Assembly (NCBI GenBank): GCA_030448185.1
Contig: JAUJNL010000080.1
Location: forward strand, 1-32,370
From: Cytophagales bacterium
GTDB taxonomy: Bacteria; Bacteroidota; Bacteroidia; Cytophagales; 172606-1
Length of the DNA stretch: 32,370 nt
Reading direction: 5' to 3'
Under the pieces are notes generated by a model. That model worked only from the letters and a program-made list of their open reading frames with translations. It ran no database searches and had not been told where the DNA came from. Positions 17,955 through 26,900 of the stretch are shown here, piece after piece. Position numbers and translations under genes: made by a program. How positions within the stretch are numbered: the first letter of the stretch is position 1; every line of letters starts with the position of its first letter.

Positions 17955-20114
17955 TCAAACAGCTGGCACAGCAACTTTAGGGATCACAAGGGAAATCTCA
18001 GTACCGGCCCCTTCCTGTGACTGAACCAAGATTTTTCCTTTGTGCATTTCCATGATACTATATACAATTGACATACCTAATCCAGTTCCCTCACCGACCT
18101 CCTTGGTAGTAAAAAAAGGTTCAAAAATCCGACGTTTTACTTCTTCTGACATTCCGACACCATTGTCCTTAAACCGGACTATTACCTCATCGTCATTGTG
18201 AAGGGTTTGAATTTTGATATATCCTTCCCCTGGTCGTAATGCTTTAGCCTGTACCGCCTGGATTGCGTTAGTCAGGATATTCATGAATACCTGATTGAGC
18301 TTGCCAGCGTAACATTCAATTTCAGGAATATCACTATATTCCTTGACTATGTTTATTCGCCCGCTGATCCGGCCCTGAAGTAATATAATTGTCGAATCTA
18401 GTCCAACATTCAGACTAGCGACTTTAAGTTCTGCTTCGTCAAGCCTCGAAAAATTACGCAGCCCTTTTACTATCTCAGTAGTCCGGGAGGCGCCTTCTTC
18501 AATACCTTGCAAAATAGCAGTTATTTCTTCTTTACAGTAATCAAGGTCATATTTTTTCTTTAACGATTCTACTTCCGTAAAAGAATTTTTACATTCTGTC
18601 CGGGAAATAATTTGGTCGTACTTGTCCATCACCGTTAAAAAATACCCAATATTGCGCTTAAGTGGTTTCATTCCCGCACTTACAAAGTTGATTGGGTTGT
18701 TGATTTCGTGGGCGATACCCGCGGTAAGCTGACCTAATGAAGCCATTTTTTCGGAATTTACCAACTGAGACTGAGTTTCCTTCAAACGCTTAAGGGTGAT
18801 ACTCAATTCCCGGTTCGACTCCTGCAATTCCAAGGTTCTCTCTCTGACTTTAGTATCGAGAATTATGTTTTGCTCTTTTATAATCCGTTCGTTTTCCTGC
18901 AATGCCTCCAATGCCTTCAACTGTGATTCCTCCTTTTCTTTTTTCAGAATATTAATTCGATCCGCAAGTGCGAAAGAAAGCAATACCACTTCGATGGCCG
19001 AACCAATCTGGAGAATGTAATAGGTAAAGAAATTATAAGGCAGAATATCAAAATTCTTCAGAACAAATACGCATACCCCCGCTAGAAAAATGGTCCAGGC
19101 CAGAAGAAATATTTTAGCGGGGCGGTAGTTTTTTCTGGAAATTACATACCCTATATACAAAATGTATACGGATCCCACCATGGCAGTAATTTGTGTCAGC
19201 TGATTGCAGACATTGAAATAGCCAAGCCCGCCTATTACCATGCAGATCAGGTAAAGTCCCATAAATAAAGTAATTCCCTTGTCAAGTTGCGGGGCGTACC
19301 TGGGAGTCTGCAGAAAGTGTCTTACAAAGAGACCAACGGCCAGCCCGCTGCAGATAGGGATAAGATAGGTACTGTGAATAGCCAGTTGGGGTAGATAAGG
19401 CCATAAGTATCTGAAGGTATAGCCCTGGAGGCAGGCTTGGGTAAGTCCTACGAAAAGTATGTAGAATACGTAGTACAGATAACTAAGGTCCCGGATAGTA
19501 AAGTACAAAAACAGATTGTAAAAGAGCATCACCAGGATGATACCAAAATAGATTCCTGAGATTAAATCTTCCACTACATTAGCTTCAAATATAGCTTGTG
19601 GAGTACCAAGGTTAAGTGGCAACTGTATCTGTTCGCCGCTTCTGACCCGCAAGAAGAAAGTACGAGTCTGATATTGGGGTACATGTAGATCAAAGATGAA
19701 GTTTTGGTGCTTATACTTTCTTTCCATAAAAGAGAAAGTCTCTCCCATATTTACAGTAGTATAAGAGCCGTCTGATTGCGGATCAAAAAACTCAATGAAA
19801 TCAATAGTGGGGTAAGCAAGCTCCAGGAGCAGTTGACTGAAGGACGTATTGTTGGTTACCTCAATTTTAATCCAATGCGTGTAAGACGAGATGCCAAGAT
19901 TAGGTACTTTCTGCGTACTGGCGACAAACTGTCGCGAAGATCTGACTACCGACAAAGGCAAAGTTCCGGAAGGATCTTCTAACAATAGAACATTACCTCC
20001 AATCTCCATCTGAGCTTCAGGGGAAGAAAAAATAACCGAAGAACCCGCCAGTACAGAGTTAAGGCTAATCAGGCAAGCGGAGATAAATATAACTCCTCTA
20101 ATAATGCCTTTCAT
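17955..20114 (-). CDS. 7TMR-DISM receptor histidine kinase
   Basis: 719 residues, intact. Signal peptide 1-23, then a periplasmic beta-sandwich of the 7TMR-DISMED2 type (~30-165: YTHWIKIEVTNNT, LAYPTIDFIEFF, RTFFLRVRSGEQIQLPL). Seven membrane helices of the 7TMR-DISM type run at ~185-390 (GIYFGIILVMLFYNLFLYF; DLSYLYYVFYILFVGLTQAC). A coiled coil (~390-455) leads to a NtrB-like HisKA with H469 in GIAHEINNPINF, then HATPase with NQVFMNILTNAIQAV, DNGVGM and GEGTGLGMSIVYSI. DISMED2 domains are thought to bind carbohydrates or other small ligands in the periplasm; the ligand here is unknown. No receiver is attached, so it should signal to the receiver proteins encoded on either side. It starts 36 bases after the GNAT gene stop, consistent with one operon. 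Confidence 0.92.
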   Translation of the reverse strand: MKGIIRGVIFISACLISLNSVLAGSSVIFSSPEAQMEIGGNVLLLEDPSGTLPLSVVRSSRQFVASTQKVPNLGISSYTHWIKIEVTNNTSFSQLLLELAYPTIDFIEFFDPQSDGSYTTVNMGETFSFMERKYKHQNFIFDLHVPQYQTRTFFLRVRSGEQIQLPLNLGTPQAIFEANVVEDLISGIYFGIILVMLFYNLFLYFTIRDLSYLYYVFYILFVGLTQACLQGYTFRYLWPYLPQLAIHSTYLIPICSGLAVGLFVRHFLQTPRYAPQLDKGITLFMGLYLICMVIGGLGYFNVCNQLTQITAMVGSVYILYIGYVISRKNYRPAKIFLLAWTIFLAGVCVFVLKNFDILPYNFFTYYILQIGSAIEVVLLSFALADRINILKKEKEESQLKALEALQENERIIKEQNIILDTKVRERTLELQESNRELSITLKRLKETQSQLVNSEKMASLGQLTAGIAHEINNPINFVSAGMKPLKRNIGYFLTVMDKYDQIISRTECKNSFTEVESLKKKYDLDYCKEEITAILQGIEEGASRTTEIVKGLRNFSRLDEAELKVASLNVGLDSTIILLQGRISGRINIVKEYSDIPEIECYAGKLNQVFMNILTNAIQAVQAKALRPGEGYIKIQTLHNDDEVIVRFKDNGVGMSEEVKRRIFEPFFTTKEVGEGTGLGMSIVYSIMEMHKGKILVQSQEGAGTEISLVIPKVAVPAV

Positions 20115-20150
20115 AAAAATAAGAATAGCGTAAAGTTGTAATCAGGTGAT

Positions 20151-20924
20151 TTACCGGTTTTTATTGACTAATACCAGGGCTTTTTCTGTCATTGTCTTTG
20201 ATCCATTATGCAGAAACTCCTCAGGGTCATTTAAGTGGAAGCTGGATTCTCTTAGATCAAAGTCTATTTCGAACTCGCCCCTGCGCCCCATTTCTTTTTT
20301 TGTTTGTACAGGTGCGTTCCGCAAGCTAAGAATATATTCTTTTTCCAGTTCAGAAGCAGTGGCCAGGGTGTTTACATCTCTAAGCACCACAGCGGTAGCT
20401 ACCAGGTTCTCTTTAGGATAATAAAACGTGCCTTCATTACCAATGGTGGTTTCTACTTCAAATCCGGCCCGCTTGCATGATTCTACCGTATAGGGAGCAC
20501 AAAGTGCAAAGAGTGAAGTAATTTTGAGTTGAGGAGCAATAGCCACGCCTACCCGCCCTAGTACTGAACTGCCAATTCCCATACCGGCTACTTCCGGGAA
20601 TTCCATAAGCCGCATAGTTCACCCGTACCGGCAGTACCGTATTGCTTTACCACGTTATATACGCGATTATCGAAGCGGCGGCAGCCTCCTCAAGCGGTAA
20701 GAGTGTAGTTCCGTGCGAGATCTGTACCGGGCTCCTCCCAGCACTTTATCTCCTGAGGGTGACTCAGCAAGAATTACATAAGTGGCCGGATCGGTAACCC
20801 ATACGGGTTTGGCTGAGGTAATAGAGGTAATACCAAACAGAGTTAGTAGTTTAACGTGTCCTTCTATCCACCGCTGACACGTTTCGGGCTCATCTACAGC
20901 CCGAAAAACTCTAATTTTTATCAT
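20151..20924 (-). pseudogene. GNAT-like acyltransferase, frame-broken
   Basis: Two open pieces (20667-20924 and 20151-20615) belong to one ~258-residue protein. Single-base additions near 20726, 20674 and 20596 join them: MIKIRVFRAVDEPETCQRWI through DPATYVILAESPSGDKVLGG, GTTLLPLEEAAAAFDNRVYN and GELCGLWNSREVAGMGIGS. The last is a GNAT-type acetyl-/acyl-CoA binding motif (VAGMGIG, residues ~113-119 of the restored protein) preceded by a beta strand with a Glu-Leu-Cys, then a helix; ALCAPYTVESCKRAGFE is the usual late GNAT strand-helix. The arrangement recalls autoinducer-synthase/FeeM-type N-acyl transferases, but this is inference. It lies between the ThiF-like gene and the receptor kinase on the same strand. 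The C-terminal ~90 residues have no assigned domain. Confidence 0.7.
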
Positions 20925-21105
20925 TCAGATTGCCTGATTTATTGAAAGTGAAGTCATTATGATGATATAGTTATTGAAAACAATAAAATGGTCTGATAGA
21001 TATTGAATGATAGTGCTTAATTAAACTACTTGTAGTGTATTATAAATCAGGTTATTATCAATAATTCATTATCTGGTTAGCGTTAAAATTATTCCTATCG
21101 ATTAT

Positions 21106-22224
21106 TCAGTTCCGGTCACTAATTATTTCTTCAATGTCAACATAGTAGCGTCCCGAATCCTTAAATTGCTTCAGCGCAATCCGCCGGCAAATATCAGTAC
21201 CTACTGCTCCACCCAGTACTACAGATGAGGCTAACTGGGGCCAAGTCCGGATGGTCTTGCCTATTTCCGGTTCCGATATTCTCAGCCGGGCTGATATATT
21301 TTCGTATCCGACCATAGGTCTCAGATAAGGAATTTTCGATATCGGTTATGTTTCGAATGTTGGAAATATCAAGTGATCAATCAGGCCGTGCAGGATCGGC
21401 CGTTCAGGCTCCAGATCAAAACGTTCTACATCTACCAGGCCGCGGTCACTAGTATCCATTACTACTGGTATCTGCAGGGCTTTTGCCCTTTGACGGCAAA
21501 TGATTTTTATATCCAGGCTGTCGCATTCATCCACCAGAATATCCAGTTTACCCCCCTCAAGTAAGAAGCGGTCTATATTCTCTTCCGTTATGCCTTCGGG
21601 GAAACATTCTACCCTCAAAAAGGGGTCAATCTCAGCAATTTCGCGGGCTGCAATTATAACCTTCGATACACCCAGATTATGCACTCCCGTCCGGATACGA
21701 TTCATATTAGTCAGTTCCAGGGAGTCGAAGTCTGCCAGACGCACCTCTCCAAAAGTTCTTTCCATAGCCATAGTTAAAGCTATAGACTGACCAACGGATA
21801 AACCAATGATCCCGATCTTCTGCCGGGCAAGGGTGTCTTGCTCCTCTCGTGTAATTTTATACTGATTTCTGCTGGTTCTTAACTGGATAAATTCTTTTTC
21901 ATCCAGGATATGTAAGAGCCGGTCCGACCATGGATAGTACACCCACACCCCATATTCCTCCGGAGGAACACCCCCTAGATGCTGATGAATCTTGGCAGAA
22001 AGCTGCTTATCGGTAAACCGTTGGGAGGGATGCTGAGTTTTAATCAGCTCAATCAATTGCCCTTCAATAGTATCGTAAATTTGAAGGTTGGGGTGAGATT
22101 GGGACAGGCGGTTAAGCTCTTGCCGGTCGGAATTCTCTGTAAGCCTAAAGAATAAAGGCTTGTAAACATTTTTTAGTTTCTCTGACTGTAAATAGTCTCT
22201 TTGTAAAAGTTCTACGAATGACAC
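21106..22224 (-). pseudogene. ThiF/E1-like adenylating protein (Rv1355c-like N-terminal half), frame-broken
   Basis: The open frame runs from 22224 to 21346 (292 codons); single-base additions near 21371 and 21332 extend it through NIRNITDIE and PYLRPMVGYENISARL to EEIISDRN and a stop at 21106, about 373 residues. The ThiF fold is clear: a nucleotide loop (IGIIGLSVGQSIAL, residues ~137-150), the ATP-binding LADFDSLELTNMNR (D165, D167, N173, N175, R176) and VDECDSL (~231-237). Such proteins adenylate a carboxyl end of a ubiquitin-like protein or small molecule. I see no zinc CxxC pairs. The text resembles the first half of Rv1355c-family proteins, which carry a nitroreductase-like second half; that half is absent here, with an AT-rich 181-base gap before the GNAT gene instead. 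Confidence 0.75.
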
Positions 22225-22282
22225 GCTTTGTAATATTTAAGGAAAAAGTACAATACTCTTTTCAATAAGGAACCCGTTAAAT

Positions 22283-22310
22283 TTACTTACCGTTTTATAC
22301 TTACTTACCG
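22283..22310. promoter_or_regulatory. 10-bp direct repeat in divergent promoter region
   Basis: TTACTTACCG occurs exactly twice (22283-22292 and 22301-22310), start-to-start distance 18. It lies in the 228-base region between the divergent ThiF-like gene and the stand-alone response regulator, 59 bases from the former. Tandem identical boxes suit binding of a dimeric regulator. No regulator with a DNA-binding domain is encoded in the window, so the binder is unknown. Confidence 0.45.
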
Positions 22311-22452
22311 GACCAATTATGTTATAAGTTAGACATTAAGCCAGGGAAAATTTACGTAATTCAAGGCCTCTCCTCATGTATGTAATAAAACGAGGCGCCC
22401 TGATCAAAAAGAATACTGTTTCTCCTCAGAGAAGAATTTTTATACAAATAAA

Positions 22453-22920
22453 ATGGAAACTGACAGGATTATAAATGTACTATATGTAGATGATGAGCTA
22501 CATAATTTAAGCTTGTTCAAAGCCGGCTTCCGCATGGAGTTTAATGTATTTACGGCTATTTCAGCTGAAGAAGGGCTAAACATATTGAGTGAAAAAGAAA
22601 TTCATGTGATCATTACGGACCAGCGTATGCCTGGCATGACTGGCGTTGAATTTCTAGCTTCCATTATCCCGGTATTTCCGGATCCGGTACGGATACTACT
22701 CACCGGTTATTCTGATATTGATGCAGTAATAGAAGCGGTAAATAAAGGTCAGATATTTCAGTATCTTAACAAGCCTTGGGATGAAGATCAGCTAAGGGCT
22801 ATCATTGAAAAAGCCTACGGAATTTACGATGAGCGTAAGAAAAATAAAGAAATGATGGATACCTTGGAAAAAACTAACGACCAGCTTGAATTTCACTTGC
22901 GGCAGAGTCTTCTTTCGTAA
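22453..22920 (+). CDS. Stand-alone response regulator (REC plus coiled-coil tail)
   Basis: 155 residues. A receiver domain fills residues ~7-120: VLYVDDE (D13, D14), phospho-acceptor D56 (ITDQRMPGMTG), T84 (LLTGYSD), K107 (LNKPWDED). A helical tail (~120-155, KNKEMMDTLEKTNDQLEFHL, end RQSLLS) carries no DNA-binding or enzymatic domain. The receiver is closely similar to that of the REC-kinase at 16530-17675 (shared words VNKGQIF, ILLTGY, DQ-MPG), so the two are probably paralogues that compete for or relay phosphate from the same kinase. It is divergent from the ThiF-like gene. A strong terminator follows 17 bases after the stop. Confidence 0.92.
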   Translation: METDRIINVLYVDDELHNLSLFKAGFRMEFNVFTAISAEEGLNILSEKEIHVIITDQRMPGMTGVEFLASIIPVFPDPVRILLTGYSDIDAVIEAVNKGQIFQYLNKPWDEDQLRAIIEKAYGIYDERKKNKEMMDTLEKTNDQLEFHLRQSLLS

Positions 22921-22936
22921 TAAATACACACCCAAT

Positions 22937-22974
22937 AAAAAGCCGGGCAGAAACTAGTTTCTGCCCGGCTTTTT
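22937..22974. terminator. Intrinsic terminator, bidirectional
   Basis: Perfect palindrome with 19-base arms: AAAAAGCCGGGCAGAAACT (22937-22955) and its complement (22956-22974), giving a GC-rich stem flanked by A and T runs. It serves the response regulator (plus) and probably the minus-strand gene 22998-23264. Confidence 0.9.
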
Positions 22975-22997
22975 ATTTATAAATGGTATCAATATAA

Positions 22998-23264
22998 TTA
23001 TTGTTCGGCACCTGGCTCTTGCACACCATAAGGACCATCAGTGCGGGTATTATCATCCAGGGAATCCGTTCGGCGTTCCTCTTCAATATCGGTTATCGTT
23101 TGATGACTTCCGGTAGCTGAGGCATCAGGTTGTTGGTTTTCTTTCTCTTTATTTTCTAATTTCTTTTCCTGACGTTCTACGGGTGTCTCGTGACTTGACT
23201 CCATGGAGGTAGGCGTCTCATCCGGAAAAGAAGGCTCTGGTTGGGTATTATTATATTCGTTCAT
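22998..23264 (-). CDS. Small acidic, probably disordered protein
   Basis: 88 residues, rich in E, D, Q, N, P, S and T (MNEYNNTQPEPSFPDETP; VERQEKKLENKEKENQQPD), with no hydrophobic segment and no domain I recognise. It should be soluble and unstructured, like the small hydrophilic stress-type proteins often seen in Bacteroidota, but no function can be assigned. Support for reality: it ends just before a bidirectional terminator, has a clean ATG start, and nothing else explains this DNA. Alternative: a chance frame. Confidence 0.55.
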   Translation of the reverse strand: MNEYNNTQPEPSFPDETPTSMESSHETPVERQEKKLENKEKENQQPDASATGSHQTITDIEEERRTDSLDDNTRTDGPYGVQEPGAEQ

Positions 23265-23350
23265 GGCTATAATTAAGTTACTATACTGCCTATACGTACA
23301 AATAGAGGGCAGGTTGGGCGTAACCCATTATTACTTGCTATTGGTAGCGT

Positions 23351-23593
23351 TTACTCAAAAATTTCTTTCAGGGAAACGTTCTCCACGTACGATTCCAGAT
23401 GATCGGAATTGGTGAAAGCAGTGATGGCATACACCGTATCTAATGAGGAGCGAAACCATACCTCAACAAAAAAATTATGTATGGTATAGAGGTTAATCAG
23501 GTATTGACCAAACTGCCGACTGGCTAAAAATCTGCCTTTGTCCCATACTTGCTGGGCTTTTTCGTCTAAGGTAAGACTCTCGAATTTAAACAT
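23351..23593 (-). CDS. Conserved-looking small protein, unknown
   Basis: 80 residues: MFKFESLTLDEKAQQVWDKG, then RFLASRQFGQYLINLYTI, HNFFVEVWFRSSLDTVYAIT and AFTNSDHLESYVENVSLKEI. The mixture of a helical start and beta-strand-like, aromatic-rich second half reads as a folded domain. I recall similar short proteins in Cytophagales but cannot name a family. No signal peptide or membrane segment. It is a single gene, 86 bases upstream of the disordered-protein gene on the same strand. Confidence 0.6.
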   Translation of the reverse strand: MFKFESLTLDEKAQQVWDKGRFLASRQFGQYLINLYTIHNFFVEVWFRSSLDTVYAITAFTNSDHLESYVENVSLKEIFE

Positions 23594-23967
23594 TGCTGCG
23601 ACAGACTAAAGGAGGTGTAAAAATTAAATTGTTAAATGTTTACGTACATGAGTCAGAATAGGTTGCTGTGGAAGGGGGATTAATTTACCGAAAAACTTTG
23701 AAATTCCCTTGCCCGCTGCTACAATACCCTGATAGTTACGGTCTTTACCAGTACAATGTGGCTGGGCAAGCTCTCCTTGGGTATTACCCGGTACGATTAT
23801 ACCTACCCGCAGAGCGTAACAGAAAGAAACTAAATGCGAAATAATTCGTAAATGAGCAGGCAAAAAAGAAAATATTCTGCTTTCCCGAAAACTCACAACC
23901 CGTAGGTCTATTTTGTACGTATAGATAAACTGTGGATTAATTTTTTAGTACTTTACTTTATATTCCC
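23594..23967. other. Intergenic region before tamB
   Basis: About 374 bases with no firm gene. A minus-strand open frame (23624-23896, 90 codons) has no recognisable domain and an irregular composition; I do not call it. The AT-rich end (23935-23967) probably holds the tamB promoter. No repeats or RNA structures seen. Confidence 0.4.
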
Positions 23968-26900
23968 TTGAGCAGCAAAGCAACCCGTATCCTGGTTAAA
24001 ACCGGCAAAATCCTGGGCTATTTTGTCCTGGGCGTTTTGTTGTTGTTTGGCGCAGTATGGCTGGCTATTCAGCACCCTAAGGTGCAAACGGCCATTACCC
24101 AGAAAGTGACCGGAGCCTTTCGAAAAAAATGGGCACTACCTTCCGTATTACCGGTGTAGATATTGATTTCTTTAAGACGATAGTGCTGGAAGGAATTTAT
24201 TTAGAAGACTTGCGAAAGGATACCTTATTATACGCCGACGAATTGCGTGTAAATATTGGGCTATTGTCTCTGATGAACAAAAAGGTTACCGTTAACCTAA
24301 TTGGTCTTGAAGATGCTACGATAAACCTCTACAAAGCCCAAGGTGATTCGGCGTTTAATTATGCCTTTATCCCGGCAGCCTTCGCCTCATCAGATACTAC
24401 TGCCAAAGATACCACGGCTTCTCCCTGGACTTTTGACTTGGAAGAGGTGAACCTGGCTAAGGTCAAGCTCACCTTTCAGGACGAAGACCAAGGCAACGAC
24501 CTGCGACTCTCCCTGAGTGAACTGGACATCGACCTCAAAACACTAGGACTGCAAGACCAGTATGCAAAGGTAAACTCTATTGAGGTAGATGGCCTGAAGG
24601 CTTATTTTGCCCAGACCAAAGCCGAGTCGGATTCACTAGTCGCAACGGCCGCCGAAACCGCTAAGCTGGATACGCTGACCGGAGCCGTAAAAAAAGCCGT
24701 TGCCGACACGCTTGATGAGCAGTTTGCTTCTAAAGGAGATACGGTCCACTCGGCATTCAACGACAGTGGGTGGCGCTTAGCGTTAGGGGAGCTTAACTTC
24801 CGAAACACCGATCTTAAGTATGATGTGGTTGATGCCAAACCGGCTGCCAAAGGAATGGACTTCAGCCACCTGAGCATTGAGGACCTGCTACTGCAGATTT
24901 CGGATGTAGCAGTAGACTCAATGATTTTGCCATGGAGCTGAAAAAGCTGGCCTTCAAGGAGAAGAGCGGCTTCCAACTGGATCAATTAGCTATCAGTTTT
25001 AAAGCAGACCTGCCGCAGGCTTTAGTGAAACTAAACGAATTCCGGACGCCAAACTCGGTGCTGGATGATGGATTAGCTATTCAAATACCTAATATTCAGG
25101 ATACAAAAACCTCTTCCGGTCCGTCATCATCAATGCGGAGTTCAATGACGATTATCTATCTACCAAAGATGCGGCTTATTTTACGGATGCCTTAAATGCT
25201 TACCCGGCGCTGGCCGGTAAAAGACTTACCCTGGATGGCGACATTGCCATGCGGGACAACGAGGCCCGGATGGATAATCTGCTGGCACAAATTGATGAAA
25301 AGAACTTTCTGAAGCTGAACGGCGTGGTGCGTAACTTATCTAACCCACTGCAGACTTCGGTTGATATCAGCATTGTGCCGCTGGAAACCAGTACAGATTT
25401 TATCAGTGGACTCGTACCCGCCGGAACCTTGCCGCCAGAATTTGCGAAAGTGGGTAAAATTCACCTGCGAGCTGACCTGCGGGTGAGCTAAGCAAAATGA
25501 ATGGCTTTCTGAATCTGAAAACCTCGGCCGGAAATATAGAATCTGACTTTGTAGTAGGTACAGATACATCCTTTCAGCGACAAAGCTTTAATGCTAACGT
25601 CAATATTGATAATCTGGACCTGGAGCGGTTCTTAGGAGCAGCTAGTGGTTTAGGGCAAGTATCGCTGACCGCTAAGGCGGAAGGTAGCCGTAACGGCGCT
25701 GACATTGCCGTGAGAGATGGCTCAGTTAATCTGAAGCGTCTGGACTATAACCGCTACACTTACCGCAATATCCAACTTAAAGGCAGCTATTTGAAAGAAG
25801 TAGCCAACGCCGTACTGCGAGCCAATGACCCTAATTTGCAGGCTACTATTAAAGCCGTTGCCAATATGAGCGGCACTCAGCCAAAATTCGCCGTTAATGC
25901 TAACCTGAAAGAAGTTGACCTGTGGAGCCTGAAACTATACTCCGATACGATTACGATACGGGGGGGCATTAAGGCTAATCTAACGGGTACTGATCCCGAT
26001 GCCATTGTAGGTAAAATAGCCCTGGACAGCGTACAGATTGAGCGGCCCCGGCAAAAATACAGATTAGATACCATGAGTCTGGTACTGGATAAAAAAGGTC
26101 CGGTCCGGATTATCAACCTGCGTTCCAATATTCTGAATGCGTATGCCGAAGGGCAGTTTACCGTGAAAGAATTACCGATAGCCCTTAATCTTTTTGTCAA
26201 GAAGTACCTGACCAACTATCCGGTAAAGGAAACAAAGCTGGCGAAGTCCCAGACCATTTGGTTTGATATGCGAATAAATCCATATCCTACCTTGCTGCAA
26301 GCCTTGGTGCCTGATCTGCACATAGTAAAACCAATCACAGTTAAAGGCTATTTTGCCAGTGATAGCAGCCGTTTGAATTTAGAAGCCGACGTACCACAAT
26401 TGGGTTTTGGCACGCAAGGCGTAACGGGTTTGCAATTACGTGCTGGTACTACCGATGATAAATTACAATTCAGGGCTGCGGCTGCCCAAGTGAAGATCAG
26501 TGATGATTCGTCGATTCCGGTGCCTGAAATTACCGCTAATATCGATCAAGACGACTTACGATTTAAGTTGCGGCTGGCCTCCGATGAAGCTGATTCAAGA
26601 TTGCGGCTTAATGGTCGCTTCCAGATCCGGAAAGACTCTTTCATTGTCAGTTTCGAGCCTTCTGAACTGAGGCTGAAGAAGCAGGAATGGGACTTGGAAG
26701 AGCACGGGCAAATTATCTATGCACCCAAATACTTAAAAGTAGCCAACCTGCTGCTGCAACGAAAGGGACAGAAGATTGCTATTGATGGAAATAGTAATAC
26801 AGCACTCAATCTGGCACTACGCGATATTGTCATTGCCGACATAATGGAAGTACTACCGGCAATGGGTTATAAGCTGGATGGGCTGGTGAATGGCGATGCT

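Noticed and set aside
21106..22224. CBASS, Bil or other antiphage conjugation system built on the ThiF-like protein
   Set aside because: No nucleotidyltransferase, ubiquitin-like, E2 or JAB peptidase gene is nearby; the neighbours are signalling genes.
23624..23896. A 90-codon minus-strand open frame before tamB
   Set aside because: Irregular composition, no domain, no signal; I expected a possible tsaD neighbour here but found no match to it.
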